A DNA stretch of 64,000 nucleotides, taken from positions 62,001 to 126,000 of the forward strand of contig JACRAF010000022.1 of the NCBI GenBank assembly GCA_016213505.1, in the 5' to 3' direction. Below the pieces are notes generated by a model. It worked only from the letters and a program-made list of their open reading frames with translations, was not told the DNA's origin and did not search any database. Shown piece by piece: positions 24,883 to 33,346 of this stretch. The stretch's first letter is position 1. Each line of letters begins with the position of its first letter. Source of the DNA: Devosia nanyangense. Lineage in GTDB: Bacteria > Pseudomonadota > Alphaproteobacteria > Rhizobiales > Devosiaceae. The position numbers and the translations under genes are program-made.

Positions 24883-25961
24883 GGAGTCTCCGTCTGCGAC
24901 GCCAGGGCGGCCAGTGCCTGCAGGCGCCCCTCGGTTTCGTTCATGATGCGCTCGATCAGCTCGGCGCAGCTCTCCAGTTGGCCGATCGCGGCGGCGACCT
25001 GCCCGGCCGGCAGCAACCCGGTCCGGGTGTCGCCCTCGACCAGACCGCGCCGGACCAGCGTTGGCAGATTCGGCGCCATCACTGTCTGGGCGAAATTCGA
25101 CTCGTCGCTGGTCATCGACTTCCACGCCAGCCTCGCCATGGCCGGGTAGCTCATGCCGGACTCGCGACCCCATTTGAGCGCGTGCGCGGCGCTGGCGGCG
25201 AACCGGTTGATGCCGGTCATGCCTTCGAGCCGGCGCAGCTCCTCGTTCTCGACGAAGCGCTGCGGCAGGCCGTCGACGGCGGTCGAAACGCGGATCTTCG
25301 CCGTGTCGCCGGCGGCAAGATACGCCTTGAGGGTCGCCGGATTGACCGGCGAGTCGGAGGTCAGCAGGAACCGCGTGCCCATGGCGATGCCGGCCGCGCC
25401 GAAGGCCAGCGCCGCCGCGAGACCGCGGCCATCGAAGAAGCCGCCGGCCGCGACCACCGGCACGTTCACTGCGTCCAGCACCTGCGGCAGAAGGATCGTC
25501 GTTGGCACCGAACCGGTATGTCCGCCACCCTCCGCCCCCTGGATGGTGATGATGTCGGCGCCCAGCTCCACTGCCTTCTTGGCGTGCTTCACCGCGCCGA
25601 CCGTGGGCATGCAGACGATGCCGGCATCCTTGAAGCGGCTGATGGTTTTGGCGTCGGGGCCACGGCCGTAGCTCACCGCCTTGATGCCGTGCCGCAGCAC
25701 CATTTCGACGACCTCGGCGGCGTTGGGCTGCAACATGTGGAAGTTGACACCGAACGGCCCGGTGGTGCGCTTCCTGACCTCGAGGATGGCCCCCTCGATC
25801 TGGCCCGGTTCGATGGTGGCGCCGGCGAGAAAGCCGAAGCCGCCGGCATTGGTCGTGGCCGCCACCAGCTTTGGGTCCGACACCCAGCCCATCGCCGTCT
25901 GCACGATTGGGTAGCGGCAGCCCAGCTTGTCGGTCAGTTCGGTGCGCAGCGCGGCCGCCAT
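24879..25961 (-). CDS. ipdC: IpdC-like nitronate monooxygenase-family flavoprotein
   Basis: 360 residues, FMN-binding TIM barrel of the 2-nitropropane dioxygenase family. Seen are PIVQTAMGWVS, the loop QGAEGGGHTGSVPT with the active-site His, VPVVAAGGFFDGRG and FGAAGIAMGTRFLLT. In mycobacteria IpdC is a flavin-dependent reductase/oxidase acting on 5-oxo-HIP-CoA type intermediates. Assignment as IpdC rather than a nitronate oxidase rests on length and on echA20 directly downstream. First gene after promoter f, whose -10-like box is 32 bp upstream of the ATG. Confidence 0.83.
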   Translation of the reverse strand: MAAALRTELTDKLGCRYPIVQTAMGWVSDPKLVAATTNAGGFGFLAGATIEPGQIEGAILEVRKRTTGPFGVNFHMLQPNAAEVVEMVLRHGIKAVSYGRGPDAKTISRFKDAGIVCMPTVGAVKHAKKAVELGADIITIQGAEGGGHTGSVPTTILLPQVLDAVNVPVVAAGGFFDGRGLAAALAFGAAGIAMGTRFLLTSDSPVNPATLKAYLAAGDTAKIRVSTAVDGLPQRFVENEELRRLEGMTGINRFAASAAHALKWGRESGMSYPAMARLAWKSMTSDESNFAQTVMAPNLPTLVRRGLVEGDTRTGLLPAGQVAAAIGQLESCAELIERIMNETEGRLQALAALASQTETP

Positions 25962-25993
25962 CGGATAGTCCCCGTCCAGGTGCTGGGCCCTGC

Positions 25994-26035
25994 TTGGGCC
26001 TCCGCCAAGCGTCCCGGCATCGTCCAAACCTAGTA
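25994..26035 (-). promoter_or_regulatory. Island promoter module f (right half-site + weak -10) for ipdC operon
   Basis: Minus strand: TACTAG-GTTT-GGACGA (26035-26020), TG, 18 bp, GCCCAA (25999-25994). The right arm and spacing are kept; the left arm is degenerate and overlaps the stop codon of the upstream SDR gene. Confidence 0.55.
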
Positions 26036-26788
26036 GAAGACCCGCCCGCCGTTGACCAACAGGGTCTGCCCGGTGATCATGCGCCCCTTCGAGCTGGAGA
26101 GAAATATCGCTGCGTTGGCGATATCCTCGGGCTCGCACAGCTCCCCCAGCGGAATGGCGTTTCTGGCGCGCTCGAAGGCATCCTTGGGGATGCGCTGCAT
26201 GGCGCGGGTATTGGTCGCGCCCGGGCAGATGGCGTTGACGTTGATCTTGAACGGCGCCAATTCGCGCGCCAGCGCCCGGGTGAAGCCCAAGACGCCCGCC
26301 TTGGCCGCGGCGTAGTCGACCGTTCCGATGTCGCCGTTGATCGCCGAATCCGAGGAGACGTTGACGATCTTGCCGGCTTTGCGTTCGCGCATGCCCGGCA
26401 CCACCTGGCGCGAGCACATCAGCGTCGTCTGCAGCGACACGGCGACGACGAAATCGAGCGTCTCCTCCTTGGCCACGTAGAACTCGGAGTAGTTCTCGCG
26501 GGCCGTCTGGCCGATATTGTTGACCAGCACATAGGCCGGCCCGAGGTCGCTCTCGACGCGGGCGAAGCACTCGGCCAGCTGCTTGCGGTCCAGCATGTCC
26601 GCGACGATCGGCAGCACCTTGCCGCCGTGCCGGCGCGCCAGCTCCGCCGCCTCGGCCAGCGGCTCGGCTTCGCGGTCGAGCATGGCGATGTCGGCGCCCT
26701 CCGCCGCATAGGCCAGCGCAATGGCGCGGCCGATGCCGTTGGCAGCGCCGGTGACGATCGCCACCCGGCCGGTGAATTCGCGTTCCAT
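26030..26788 (-). CDS. SDR family oxidoreductase
   Basis: 252 residues with TGAANGIGRAI, the NAD-type acidic LDRE after beta2, NNIG in place of NNAG, Ser in VSSDSAI, YAAAK and GQTLLVNGGRVFY. The length is normal. An ATG at 26788 preceded by GGAGG (seven bases) is the start; a TTG just before it is not needed. It is the third gene after the fused dehydrogenase and a SnoaL-like gene in the operon from promoter g. Probably an NAD-dependent hydroxyacyl or hydroxysteroid dehydrogenase; substrate not readable. Confidence 0.83.
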   Translation of the reverse strand: MEREFTGRVAIVTGAANGIGRAIALAYAAEGADIAMLDREAEPLAEAAELARRHGGKVLPIVADMLDRKQLAECFARVESDLGPAYVLVNNIGQTARENYSEFYVAKEETLDFVVAVSLQTTLMCSRQVVPGMRERKAGKIVNVSSDSAINGDIGTVDYAAAKAGVLGFTRALARELAPFKINVNAICPGATNTRAMQRIPKDAFERARNAIPLGELCEPEDIANAAIFLSSSKGRMITGQTLLVNGGRVFY

Positions 26789-26827
26789 CAAGTATCCTCC
26801 TCCAAATAGACGGGTCGTACCCGGGGT

Positions 26828-27364
26828 TCAGTCCCCTCGCCGCCCGAGCAGCTCCAGCACGACGTAGGAAAGGTCGCCGGCGCCGGGCGAGCCGTGCGGG
26901 CTGCCGGCGGCGAAATCGTCGTATGCAGATGCATCGGCCGGCCGGGTGCGGGCCCAGTCTATGACCACCGACCGGCGCAGGAAGCGCCACTCGCCGTCGC
27001 GCCGGGCGAAGCGATCGAGGCTGCGGCTGCCGGTGATCACTTCGCGGGCGTCGGCGCCGTGGGTGCGGTGGTAGTTGATCTTGTAGGTCTCGCCCTCTGC
27101 CGCATCGCCATCGAGCTCGAAGAGCGAGTGGACCACGTAGTGAGCGGTGGCCGCATAGCCGGCGAGTGCAGTCCGGACGAAGTCGACATAGGCGTCGGGC
27201 GAGCCGGAAAACATCTCGCCGTGCTCCTCGACGGCGTCATCGTGATAGAGGCTGCGCAGCAGGGCGAAGTCGCGGCGGTCGATGGCGCGCGAATAGGTCG
27301 TCACGAGGCGCTCGAGGCAGTCGAGGTCGGCAAGTTCGGCGGCGCTACGTGGACCGAACCCCAT
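26828..27364 (-). CDS. SnoaL/NTF2-like protein
   Basis: 178 residues, one NTF2-like alpha+beta domain: LERLVTTYSRAIDRRDFALLRSLYHDDAVEE..., AHYVVHSLFELDGDAA, and WRFLRRSVVIDW near the end. This fold includes ketosteroid isomerases, bile-acid dehydratases such as BaiE and aromatic-ring dioxygenase small subunits. The HDDAVEEHGEMF region could hold an active-site Asp/Glu. One base separates it from the fused acyl-CoA dehydrogenase upstream. A dehydratase or isomerase in steroid degradation is plausible, not shown. Confidence 0.72.
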   Translation of the reverse strand: MGFGPRSAAELADLDCLERLVTTYSRAIDRRDFALLRSLYHDDAVEEHGEMFSGSPDAYVDFVRTALAGYAATAHYVVHSLFELDGDAAEGETYKINYHRTHGADAREVITGSRSLDRFARRDGEWRFLRRSVVIDWARTRPADASAYDDFAAGSPHGSPGAGDLSYVVLELLGRRGD

Positions 27365-27365
27365 T

Positions 27366-29687
27366 TCAACCCAGGGTCCCGCGCGGCTCGCGCGGCATGC
27401 CGAGGCCCCGTTCGGCGATGATGTTGAGCTGGATCTCGTTGCTGCCGCCGTAGATCGTCTCGGCGCGCGAGAACAGGAAGAGGTTCTGCAGCCGCGTGGT
27501 CTCGGGGGTGTCGTCGACGATGTTGCCGGCGGCCCCCAGCACGTCCATCCCCAATTCGCCGAGCTCGCGGTGCCAGTTGGACCATTCGTATTTGTAGCCC
27601 AGCGACTCCCGGCCCGGCGCGCCGCCTTCGGCCCCACCCAGCACCCGCAGGGCGCCGTAGCGCATGGCGCGCAGCCCGGCCCAGGCGCGGCCCAACCGCT
27701 GCCGGATCATGGGGTCTTCGCCGGCGCCGTTCCGGCGCGCCAGGCCGACGATCAGCTCGAGTTCCCCGGCAAAACCCATCTGCTGGCCGAGGGTGGAGAT
27801 GCCGCGCTCGAAGCCGAGCAGCGCCATGGCGATTTTCCAGCCCTCGCCGGGTTTGCCGACCACGTCGGTAGCGCGCGCCCGGGCATCGTCGAAGAACACC
27901 GAGTTGAACTCCGCGCCGCCATTGATCTGCCGGATCGGGTGGATGGTGACGCCGTCCTGCCTGAGCGGCAGCAGCAGGAAGACCAGGCCGTTGCGACCAA
28001 CCGAGCCCTCATCGCTGCGCGCCAGAACGAAAATCCAGTCGGAAAGATGGGCCAGCGAGGTCCATATCTTCTGGCCCGAGACCAGCCAGTCGCCGGTCGC
28101 GCTATCCTGTCGTGCCCGGGTGAGCACACTGGCGAGATCGGACCCGGCGCCCGGCTCCGAATAGCCCTGCCCCCAGAACGTCGTTCCGCCGAGAATGCCC
28201 GGCAGGTGCCGCGCCTTCTGCTCGTCGGTGCCGAAGGCGATGATGGTCGGGCCGATCAGCCCCTCGCCGACATGGCCGATGCGGCCGGGCCCGCCGGCTC
28301 GCGCATATTCCTCCTGGAAGGTCACCTGGTCGGCGACTGCGAGATCGCGCCCGCCGACGGATTCGGGCCAGCCGAGGCCGACCCAGCCACCGCGCGCCAG
28401 CTCCTGTTCCCAGCGCTTGCGCAGCTCGGGCAGCGCCTCGCCATCGCCCGCGCCGCCGCGGAACCGCAGCGGCTCGAACTCGCCGGTCAGCTTGTCTTTC
28501 ATCCATGCGGCGGCGGTCTTGCGGAAATTGTCGTCCTCGCTGCCGGCCGCCATGGCGACAGGCTCGCCCTCGAGCAGGCGGGACCCGATGGCGGCGTAAT
28601 GCGCCTGCGGCGGTCCGAACCAGTGGGCGCTCGCCTGCGCCCGCTTGAAGTAGAAATGCGGATCGTATTCCCAGGTGAAGCCGACGCCGCCATGCATCTG
28701 GATGGCCTCCGCGGCGACGCGGAACAGCGTTTCGCTCGCCATCGCGTGCGCCGCGGCCGCCTCCAGCGCCACCACCTCGCCGCTGGCGCCGGAGTCGACC
28801 AGGGCCGCCGCCGCCAGCACCATCGAGCGCACGATGCCGATCCGTACCCAGAGGTCGGCGCAGCGATGCTTGATCGCCTGGAATGAGGCGATCGTCCGGC
28901 CGAACTGCACGCGCTCGGAGATGTAGGCCAGCGTGAGATCGAAGCAGCCCTCCGCCGCCCCGGCCTGCTCCGCCGCCAGGGCCAGCATGGCCAGCGGCAG
29001 GGCGTCGCGCAGCGAACCGGCGGCGTCGTCGATGCGCGCCGCCGGGCCAACGAGGACGCCGTCCAGCACTAGCCGCCCGATCGGGCGCGTCGCATCGAGG
29101 GACTTCAGCCTCGTCGCCTCATAGCCATCCCCGGATTTGAGTGCGAACAGCCCGATCGCGCCACCATCGACGAGCGCCGGGACGAGGATGAGATCGGCCA
29201 GCGGCAGGTCGGGGACCTGCTCCGCCACCCCGTCGAGGCGGTAACCCTCGCCGTCCCTGACGGCCCGGATGCTGAGTCCCGCAAGCGGGTCGACGTCGCC
29301 CAGCGCAGGGAAGGCGACCGTCGCTTTCGTCTCACCTGCGGCGATGCCGGGGAGCAGCGCGGCCCGCGCTTCGGCCGTCGCCGCGCGCAGCAGCACCGGG
29401 GCGGCCAGCCCGACGGTGGAGTGGTAGGCCACAGGCGCCAACCGCTTGCCGATCTCGGCCAGCAGCAGGGTCAGCTCGGTCATCCCAAGCCCCAGCCCGC
29501 CATAGACCTCGGGGATGGCGATGCCGGCCACACCCATGTCGCGGGCGAGGCCGGTCCACAGCGCCTCATCCCAGAGCCGGCCGCCATCGACGACGGCGCG
29601 CACGGCCTCGCGCGAGGCGCGCTCGTCGAGATAGCGGGACACCTCGGCCCGGATCATCTGCTGTTCGTCGCTGAGTTTCAGATCCAT
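27366..29687 (-). CDS. Fused two-domain acyl-CoA dehydrogenase, FadE34-like
   Basis: 773 residues made of two acyl-CoA dehydrogenase units. The N-terminal half (to about 390) has the flavin-contact type motifs SERVQFGRTIASFQAIKHR and QMHGGVGFTWEYD but no catalytic Glu. The C-terminal half has YSEPGAGSDLAS, GFERG with Glu at about 627 as likely base, and IYGGSNEIQLNIIAERGLG. This is a covalent version of the heterotetrameric enzymes and resembles mycobacterial FadE34, used on bile-acid-type short side chains. ATG 29687 opens the conserved MDLKLSDEQQMI. First gene after promoter g, 29 bp from its -10. Confidence 0.85.
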   Translation of the reverse strand: MDLKLSDEQQMIRAEVSRYLDERASREAVRAVVDGGRLWDEALWTGLARDMGVAGIAIPEVYGGLGLGMTELTLLLAEIGKRLAPVAYHSTVGLAAPVLLRAATAEARAALLPGIAAGETKATVAFPALGDVDPLAGLSIRAVRDGEGYRLDGVAEQVPDLPLADLILVPALVDGGAIGLFALKSGDGYEATRLKSLDATRPIGRLVLDGVLVGPAARIDDAAGSLRDALPLAMLALAAEQAGAAEGCFDLTLAYISERVQFGRTIASFQAIKHRCADLWVRIGIVRSMVLAAAALVDSGASGEVVALEAAAAHAMASETLFRVAAEAIQMHGGVGFTWEYDPHFYFKRAQASAHWFGPPQAHYAAIGSRLLEGEPVAMAAGSEDDNFRKTAAAWMKDKLTGEFEPLRFRGGAGDGEALPELRKRWEQELARGGWVGLGWPESVGGRDLAVADQVTFQEEYARAGGPGRIGHVGEGLIGPTIIAFGTDEQKARHLPGILGGTTFWGQGYSEPGAGSDLASVLTRARQDSATGDWLVSGQKIWTSLAHLSDWIFVLARSDEGSVGRNGLVFLLLPLRQDGVTIHPIRQINGGAEFNSVFFDDARARATDVVGKPGEGWKIAMALLGFERGISTLGQQMGFAGELELIVGLARRNGAGEDPMIRQRLGRAWAGLRAMRYGALRVLGGAEGGAPGRESLGYKYEWSNWHRELGELGMDVLGAAGNIVDDTPETTRLQNLFLFSRAETIYGGSNEIQLNIIAERGLGMPREPRGTLG

Positions 29688-29716
29688 CGCGCCGCGATCG
29701 CCTACAGGTTGCCCAC

Positions 29717-29758
29717 ATCGGTTTGACGCGGCTCCTCGCACATCGTCCGTATGAGTCA
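29717..29758 (-). promoter_or_regulatory. Island promoter module g (right half-site + -10) for fused dehydrogenase operon
   Basis: Minus strand: TGACTC-ATAC-GGACGA (29758-29743), TG, 18 bp, ACCGAT (29722-29717). The right arm and the -10 position match; the left arm is weak. Confidence 0.55.
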
Positions 29759-29825
29759 TGCGCCTTGCCCCGCCGGTGGTCACCTTGGCAGCGGGCGGCA
29801 GATTGTCGCCCGAGGGAGGAAACCT

Positions 29826-30848
29826 ATGTCAAATCGTATCCTGGCCCGGTGCATCGCGCCGGCCGTCTTCATTTGCCTCGCCGCCCCGGCGCTGGCCGCC
29901 GGGCCGACCTGGTCGGTTCTGGCGCAGTTCGACGACGCCCCGGAGGGGCTCGTCGCCGACAAGAGCGGCAATCTTTACGCGTCACTCTATCATTCGGGCC
30001 GCATCGTGCGCGTCGATGCCGACGGCAAAGTGGAAGAGCTGGCGAGCCTCCGCGACGTCGTCGGCGAGGTGAGCGGCAGCGCCGTCGGCATGGACTGGGA
30101 CGGCGGCGACTACCTCTATGTCGCGTTCAACGAGTATTCGGCCCGCTACGCCTGGCCGGCTAATCCCGGGCTCGCCCGCGAAGCCTGCGGCGACAGCACG
30201 GTGACCCATACCGGCCTCTACCGCGTCTCCATCACCACGGGGAAAGTCGAGGCGGTCGCGACCCGCGCCGACGGCTATCCGCTCTGCTTCCCGGACGATC
30301 CCGCGGTCGCGCCGGACGGCTCGGTGTATCTGTCCGATCTCAGCTTCCCCGGCATCTGGCGCTATTCGCCCAAGACCGATGAACTGGTGATGTGGTCCAA
30401 GGACGAGCTGTTCGATCCCGGCAAGAAGCCGATGTCCGGCTTCCCGGTGGGCGTCAACGGTGTCGCCGTCAGCGCGGCGGGCGATGCGGTGTACGGCGTC
30501 GTCGGCGGCAATCCGATGCTGATCCGTATCCCCATCAATGCCGATGGGACGGCGGGGGCCGCCACCATGGTCACCTATGGCTACGACAACATGGACGGGC
30601 TCGAGATCGACGCCGCGGGCAGTTTCTACGTCACCGAGGCCCTGCGTAACGAAATCTGGCAGATCAGCCCGGATGCGCACAAACGCCAGCAGCTCGGCAA
30701 TCCGCTCGACGCCCCGCTCGGCTCGCCCGCCAGTATGGCGTGGCGGAATGGCGCGTTGTGCGTGACCAACCTCAACTTCTTCGGCAACCTGCCGCCGGAG
30801 AAGGCCAACACCATCGTCTGCGCCAGCGACATTCCGGCCAGGTGGTGA
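29826..30848 (+). CDS. Exported SMP-30/gluconolactonase-like beta-propeller protein
   Basis: 340 residues. Residues 1-24 form a signal peptide (basic start, hydrophobic core, AAPALAA cleavage). The rest is a beta-propeller of the SMP-30/lactonase type: PEGLVADKSGNLYASLYHSGRIV, DDPAVAPDGSVYLSDLSFPGIWRY, GVNGVAVSAAGDAVYG, DGLEIDAAGSFYVTEAL. Two or more Cys suggest a periplasmic disulphide. GGAGG lies six bases before the ATG. It is divergent from the fused dehydrogenase, in the gap holding promoter g. It could hydrolyse a lactone or bind a ligand for the orphan Liv permease; both are speculative. Confidence 0.78.
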   Translation: MSNRILARCIAPAVFICLAAPALAAGPTWSVLAQFDDAPEGLVADKSGNLYASLYHSGRIVRVDADGKVEELASLRDVVGEVSGSAVGMDWDGGDYLYVAFNEYSARYAWPANPGLAREACGDSTVTHTGLYRVSITTGKVEAVATRADGYPLCFPDDPAVAPDGSVYLSDLSFPGIWRYSPKTDELVMWSKDELFDPGKKPMSGFPVGVNGVAVSAAGDAVYGVVGGNPMLIRIPINADGTAGAATMVTYGYDNMDGLEIDAAGSFYVTEALRNEIWQISPDAHKRQQLGNPLDAPLGSPASMAWRNGALCVTNLNFFGNLPPEKANTIVCASDIPARW

Positions 30849-30864
30849 TCCGGCGGTGACATAG

Positions 30865-30890
30865 CGGGGCGGGCCGAAGCGCCTGCCCCG
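30865..30890. terminator. Hairpin between convergent genes, candidate bidirectional terminator
   Basis: CGGGGCGG and CTGCCCCG pair over 8 bp with one G-U, around a 10-nt loop, in the 51-bp gap between the converging propeller and SDR genes. No T-run follows on either strand, so it may rely on stem strength or be incidental. Confidence 0.4.
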
Positions 30891-30899
30891 GGCCGCCCG

Positions 30900-31667
30900 T
30901 CAGCCGACCTGGACGGCGCCGTCGACGACCAGCTCGGCGCCCGAGACGAAGCGGGCGTCGTCGGACGCAAGAAATGCATAGGCGCCGGCAAGGTCCTCAG
31001 GCCGTGCCCCCTGTTCCATGCCGAGCAGGCGCGGCGGGCGCGACAGGAGGTCCGGACGCGCATCCGCGACCGGCTGCACGCTGGTCGCGATGGCCGTGAT
31101 GACCCGGCCGGGACAGACGACGTTGCAGCGCACGCCGCGATGGGCGAACTCGGCGGCGAGGGATTTGGTGAGGCCGACGATGCCGGCCTTGGCCGCGGCG
31201 TATGGCGCGGCATAGGCGAGGCCGTCGAGCCCGGCGATGGAGGCGGTGTTGACGATGTTTCCGCCCGACCCGGCGAGTGCCGGCAGCGCCCGTTGCGCGA
31301 TGAGGAAGGCGCTGTCGAGGTTGATCGTCAAAATCCTGCGCCAGTCGGCTGGCGCCAGCGCTTCGAAATGCGAGCGGTGATAGACACCGGCGATGTTGAG
31401 CACGGCATCGAGGCCGCCGTACACACTGATCGCCGCATCCACCATCGCTGCGGTTTCGTCGTCGGACAGCGCATCGTAGCGCAGGCAAGCGGCGGACCCA
31501 CCGAGTTGCTCGATCGACGTGGCGGTCTCGGCGACACCATCTGAGTTGCGGTCGGCCAGGATCAGCCGCCCGCCCTCGGCGGCGATCCGCAGAGCCACGG
31601 CCCGGCCGATCCCCGATGCCGCTCCGGTGACCAGGACGGCCCTGCCGTCGAAGCGCCGCAATGTCAT
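30900..31667 (-). CDS. SDR family oxidoreductase
   Basis: 255 residues. TGAASGIGRAVAL, ADRN after beta2, NIAG at the NNAG position, Ser in NTASIAG, YAAAKAG and SGAELVVDGAVQVG are all in place, so it should be an active NAD(P) dehydrogenase. The ATG at 31667 overlaps the stop of the next SDR gene upstream by four bases (ATGA). The two genes form a small operon on the minus strand. No dyad module faces it directly; module h lies at the head of the pair but points the other way. Confidence 0.84.
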   Translation of the reverse strand: MTLRRFDGRAVLVTGAASGIGRAVALRIAAEGGRLILADRNSDGVAETATSIEQLGGSAACLRYDALSDDETAAMVDAAISVYGGLDAVLNIAGVYHRSHFEALAPADWRRILTINLDSAFLIAQRALPALAGSGGNIVNTASIAGLDGLAYAAPYAAAKAGIVGLTKSLAAEFAHRGVRCNVVCPGRVITAIATSVQPVADARPDLLSRPPRLLGMEQGARPEDLAGAYAFLASDDARFVSGAELVVDGAVQVG

Positions 31668-32554
31668 CGGCCGGCCGCCCGGTCGGCATAGGTGAGGCCC
31701 AGCGGCGACTGCCGGCCCGTGAGAGTCGTGTCGAACGCCTCGGCCACGGCGTCCAGCGTCCACTCCCCGTCGAGCACGGGGCTCGCAATCATCGGATGGG
31801 TGACGAAGGACAGGGCGCGCCCGGCGATGCGCACCACCTGCCCGTTGACGCCGACGGCGCGGTTCGACAGCAGGTAGGCGACCACCGGCGCATTGGTCTC
31901 CGGCGGCGGCAGGCTGGCATAGGCGACCTCTCGATTGGCCGACTGCTCGGCGAGGAATTTTGTGTTCGACTTGGCCATGTCGGTGTCCGCCAGCGGCGAT
32001 ATGGCATTGACCCGCACACCCCGCCCCGCGCACTCCATGGCCCACGCGTAGGTGAGCGAGGCGATGGCGCCCTTGGTCGCGCCGTAGGCCGAGAGCGCGA
32101 TGTCGCCCGTCTGCGAACCCGACGCGACGTTGACGATGGCGCCGCGCCCCTGCGCCAGCATCCGCTTCGCCGCCGCAAGCCCACAGGCCATCGTGCCCAC
32201 GAGGTTGACCTCGATCATCCGGCGCATATCGGCTTCCGCGATGTCCTCGATCCGCGCCGGCCGCAGGATGCCGGCGTTGTTGACGAGGCCGTCAATGCCG
32301 CCGAACTCGTCGATGCAGCGCTCGATCAGCGCTGCGGCGAACGACCACGACGCTACGTCTCCCGGCATCGCCACCGCGCGGTTGCCGGCCGCCTGGATTT
32401 CGGCGGCGACCGCGCCGGCACTGGCCGCGTCGATATCGTTGACCACCACCGCCGCGCCTTCGGCCGCAACGCAGCGCGCATAGGTCGCGCCCAGTCCGCG
32501 CCCGGCACCGGTGATGACGATGGCCTTGCCCTCGAGTGACCGTCCGCGCGCCAT
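31664..32554 (-). CDS. SDR family oxidoreductase with C-terminal extension
   Basis: 296 residues, about 40 longer than a minimal SDR. Motifs: TGAGRGLGATYA, VVVNDID, NNAGILRPARI, Ser in NVASGSQ, YGATKGA. The VVVND element resembles the hydroxyacyl-CoA dehydrogenase type at 5950. The extension (SFVTHPMIASPV to LTYADRAAGR) resembles tails seen in 17-beta-HSD4-like enzymes. GAGGGGCGG just before ATG 32554 supports the start. Probably oxidises a steroid hydroxyl or hydroxyacyl-CoA. Confidence 0.83.
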   Translation of the reverse strand: MARGRSLEGKAIVITGAGRGLGATYARCVAAEGAAVVVNDIDAASAGAVAAEIQAAGNRAVAMPGDVASWSFAAALIERCIDEFGGIDGLVNNAGILRPARIEDIAEADMRRMIEVNLVGTMACGLAAAKRMLAQGRGAIVNVASGSQTGDIALSAYGATKGAIASLTYAWAMECAGRGVRVNAISPLADTDMAKSNTKFLAEQSANREVAYASLPPPETNAPVVAYLLSNRAVGVNGQVVRIAGRALSFVTHPMIASPVLDGEWTLDAVAEAFDTTLTGRQSPLGLTYADRAAGR

Positions 32555-32607
32555 CCGCCCCTCACGAAAGCCTCGGCCCCACACTGGTGATCGGCCGGGC
32601 ACCGGCA

Positions 32608-32649
32608 TCCCTTGTTCGGACGATGCCGAAGGTGGGGGCTGCCGCTCTC
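32608..32649 (+). promoter_or_regulatory. Island promoter module h (right half-site) for the SnoaL-like gene
   Basis: Plus strand: TCCCTT-GTTC-GGACGA (32608-32623), TG, 18 bp, then GCTCTC (32644-32649), a poor -10. The SnoaL-like ATG is 36 bp further. The site lies in the divergent gap with the SDR pair and might influence both. Confidence 0.5.
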
Positions 32650-32685
32650 TTGCTGCAGGCACCGTCGCCCCGAGGAAATCCGCCG

Positions 32686-33324
32686 ATGCCCGAGCCCGAT
32701 CGCGTGCAGGCCGAAATCCTCGCCCGCCTCGACCGGCTGGAGTCGCGCGACGAAATCCGTCAGCTGATCTCGAAATACTCGCTCGCGCTCGACATGCGCG
32801 ACATCGACGCCCTGGTGGGCCTGTTTCCCGAGGACGTCGCGGCCGGCCAGGGCAAGTCCGGCCGCCGGGCGCTCCAGGCATGGTTCGGCGACACCCTCAG
32901 GAACCAGTTCGACGGCACGGCGCATCACGTCGGCACAACGATCGTCGAGTTCGTCGACCCGGACCATGCCGTCGGCATCGTCTACTCGAAGAACGAGCAC
33001 GAGACCGGTCCCGAGTGGGTCATCATGCAAATGATGTACTACGACCACTACGAGCGCATCGGGGCTCGCTGGTACTTCCGCCGTCGCCAGCCGCTCTACT
33101 GGTACGCCACGGACCTCAACAAGCCGCCGGTCGGGTCGCGCAAGATGCGCTGGCCGGGCCGCGAACCCTATGAGGGCGGTTTCCACGACCTCTTTCCGTC
33201 ATGGCGGGAGTTCTGGGCCGCGCGCCCCGAGGCGGAGCCCGCGCTGGCCGCGCCCGCCCCACTCGAGGCCTTCATCGAGACCATGCGGCGTGGCCACGAG
33301 ATCGGCTCGACACGCGTGCGCTGA
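32686..33324 (+). CDS. SnoaL/NTF2-like protein, possible lyase or isomerase
   Basis: 212 residues with an NTF2-like domain: [53 protein letters not shown] and [23 protein letters not shown]. The helix-1 to strand layout and the conserved His pair AHH recall SnoaL/BaiE-type dehydratases and dioxygenase beta-like subunits. It is monocistronic on the plus strand, 57 bases downstream of dyad arm h, so it seems to belong to the island regulon. It may dehydrate or isomerise a hydroxylated steroid intermediate; no direct evidence. Confidence 0.73.
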   Translation: MPEPDRVQAEILARLDRLESRDEIRQLISKYSLALDMRDIDALVGLFPEDVAAGQGKSGRRALQAWFGDTLRNQFDGTAHHVGTTIVEFVDPDHAVGIVYSKNEHETGPEWVIMQMMYYDHYERIGARWYFRRRQPLYWYATDLNKPPVGSRKMRWPGREPYEGGFHDLFPSWREFWAARPEAEPALAAPAPLEAFIETMRRGHEIGSTRVR

Positions 33325-33346
33325 GCCCCGCTACGGGCCTTGCGTA

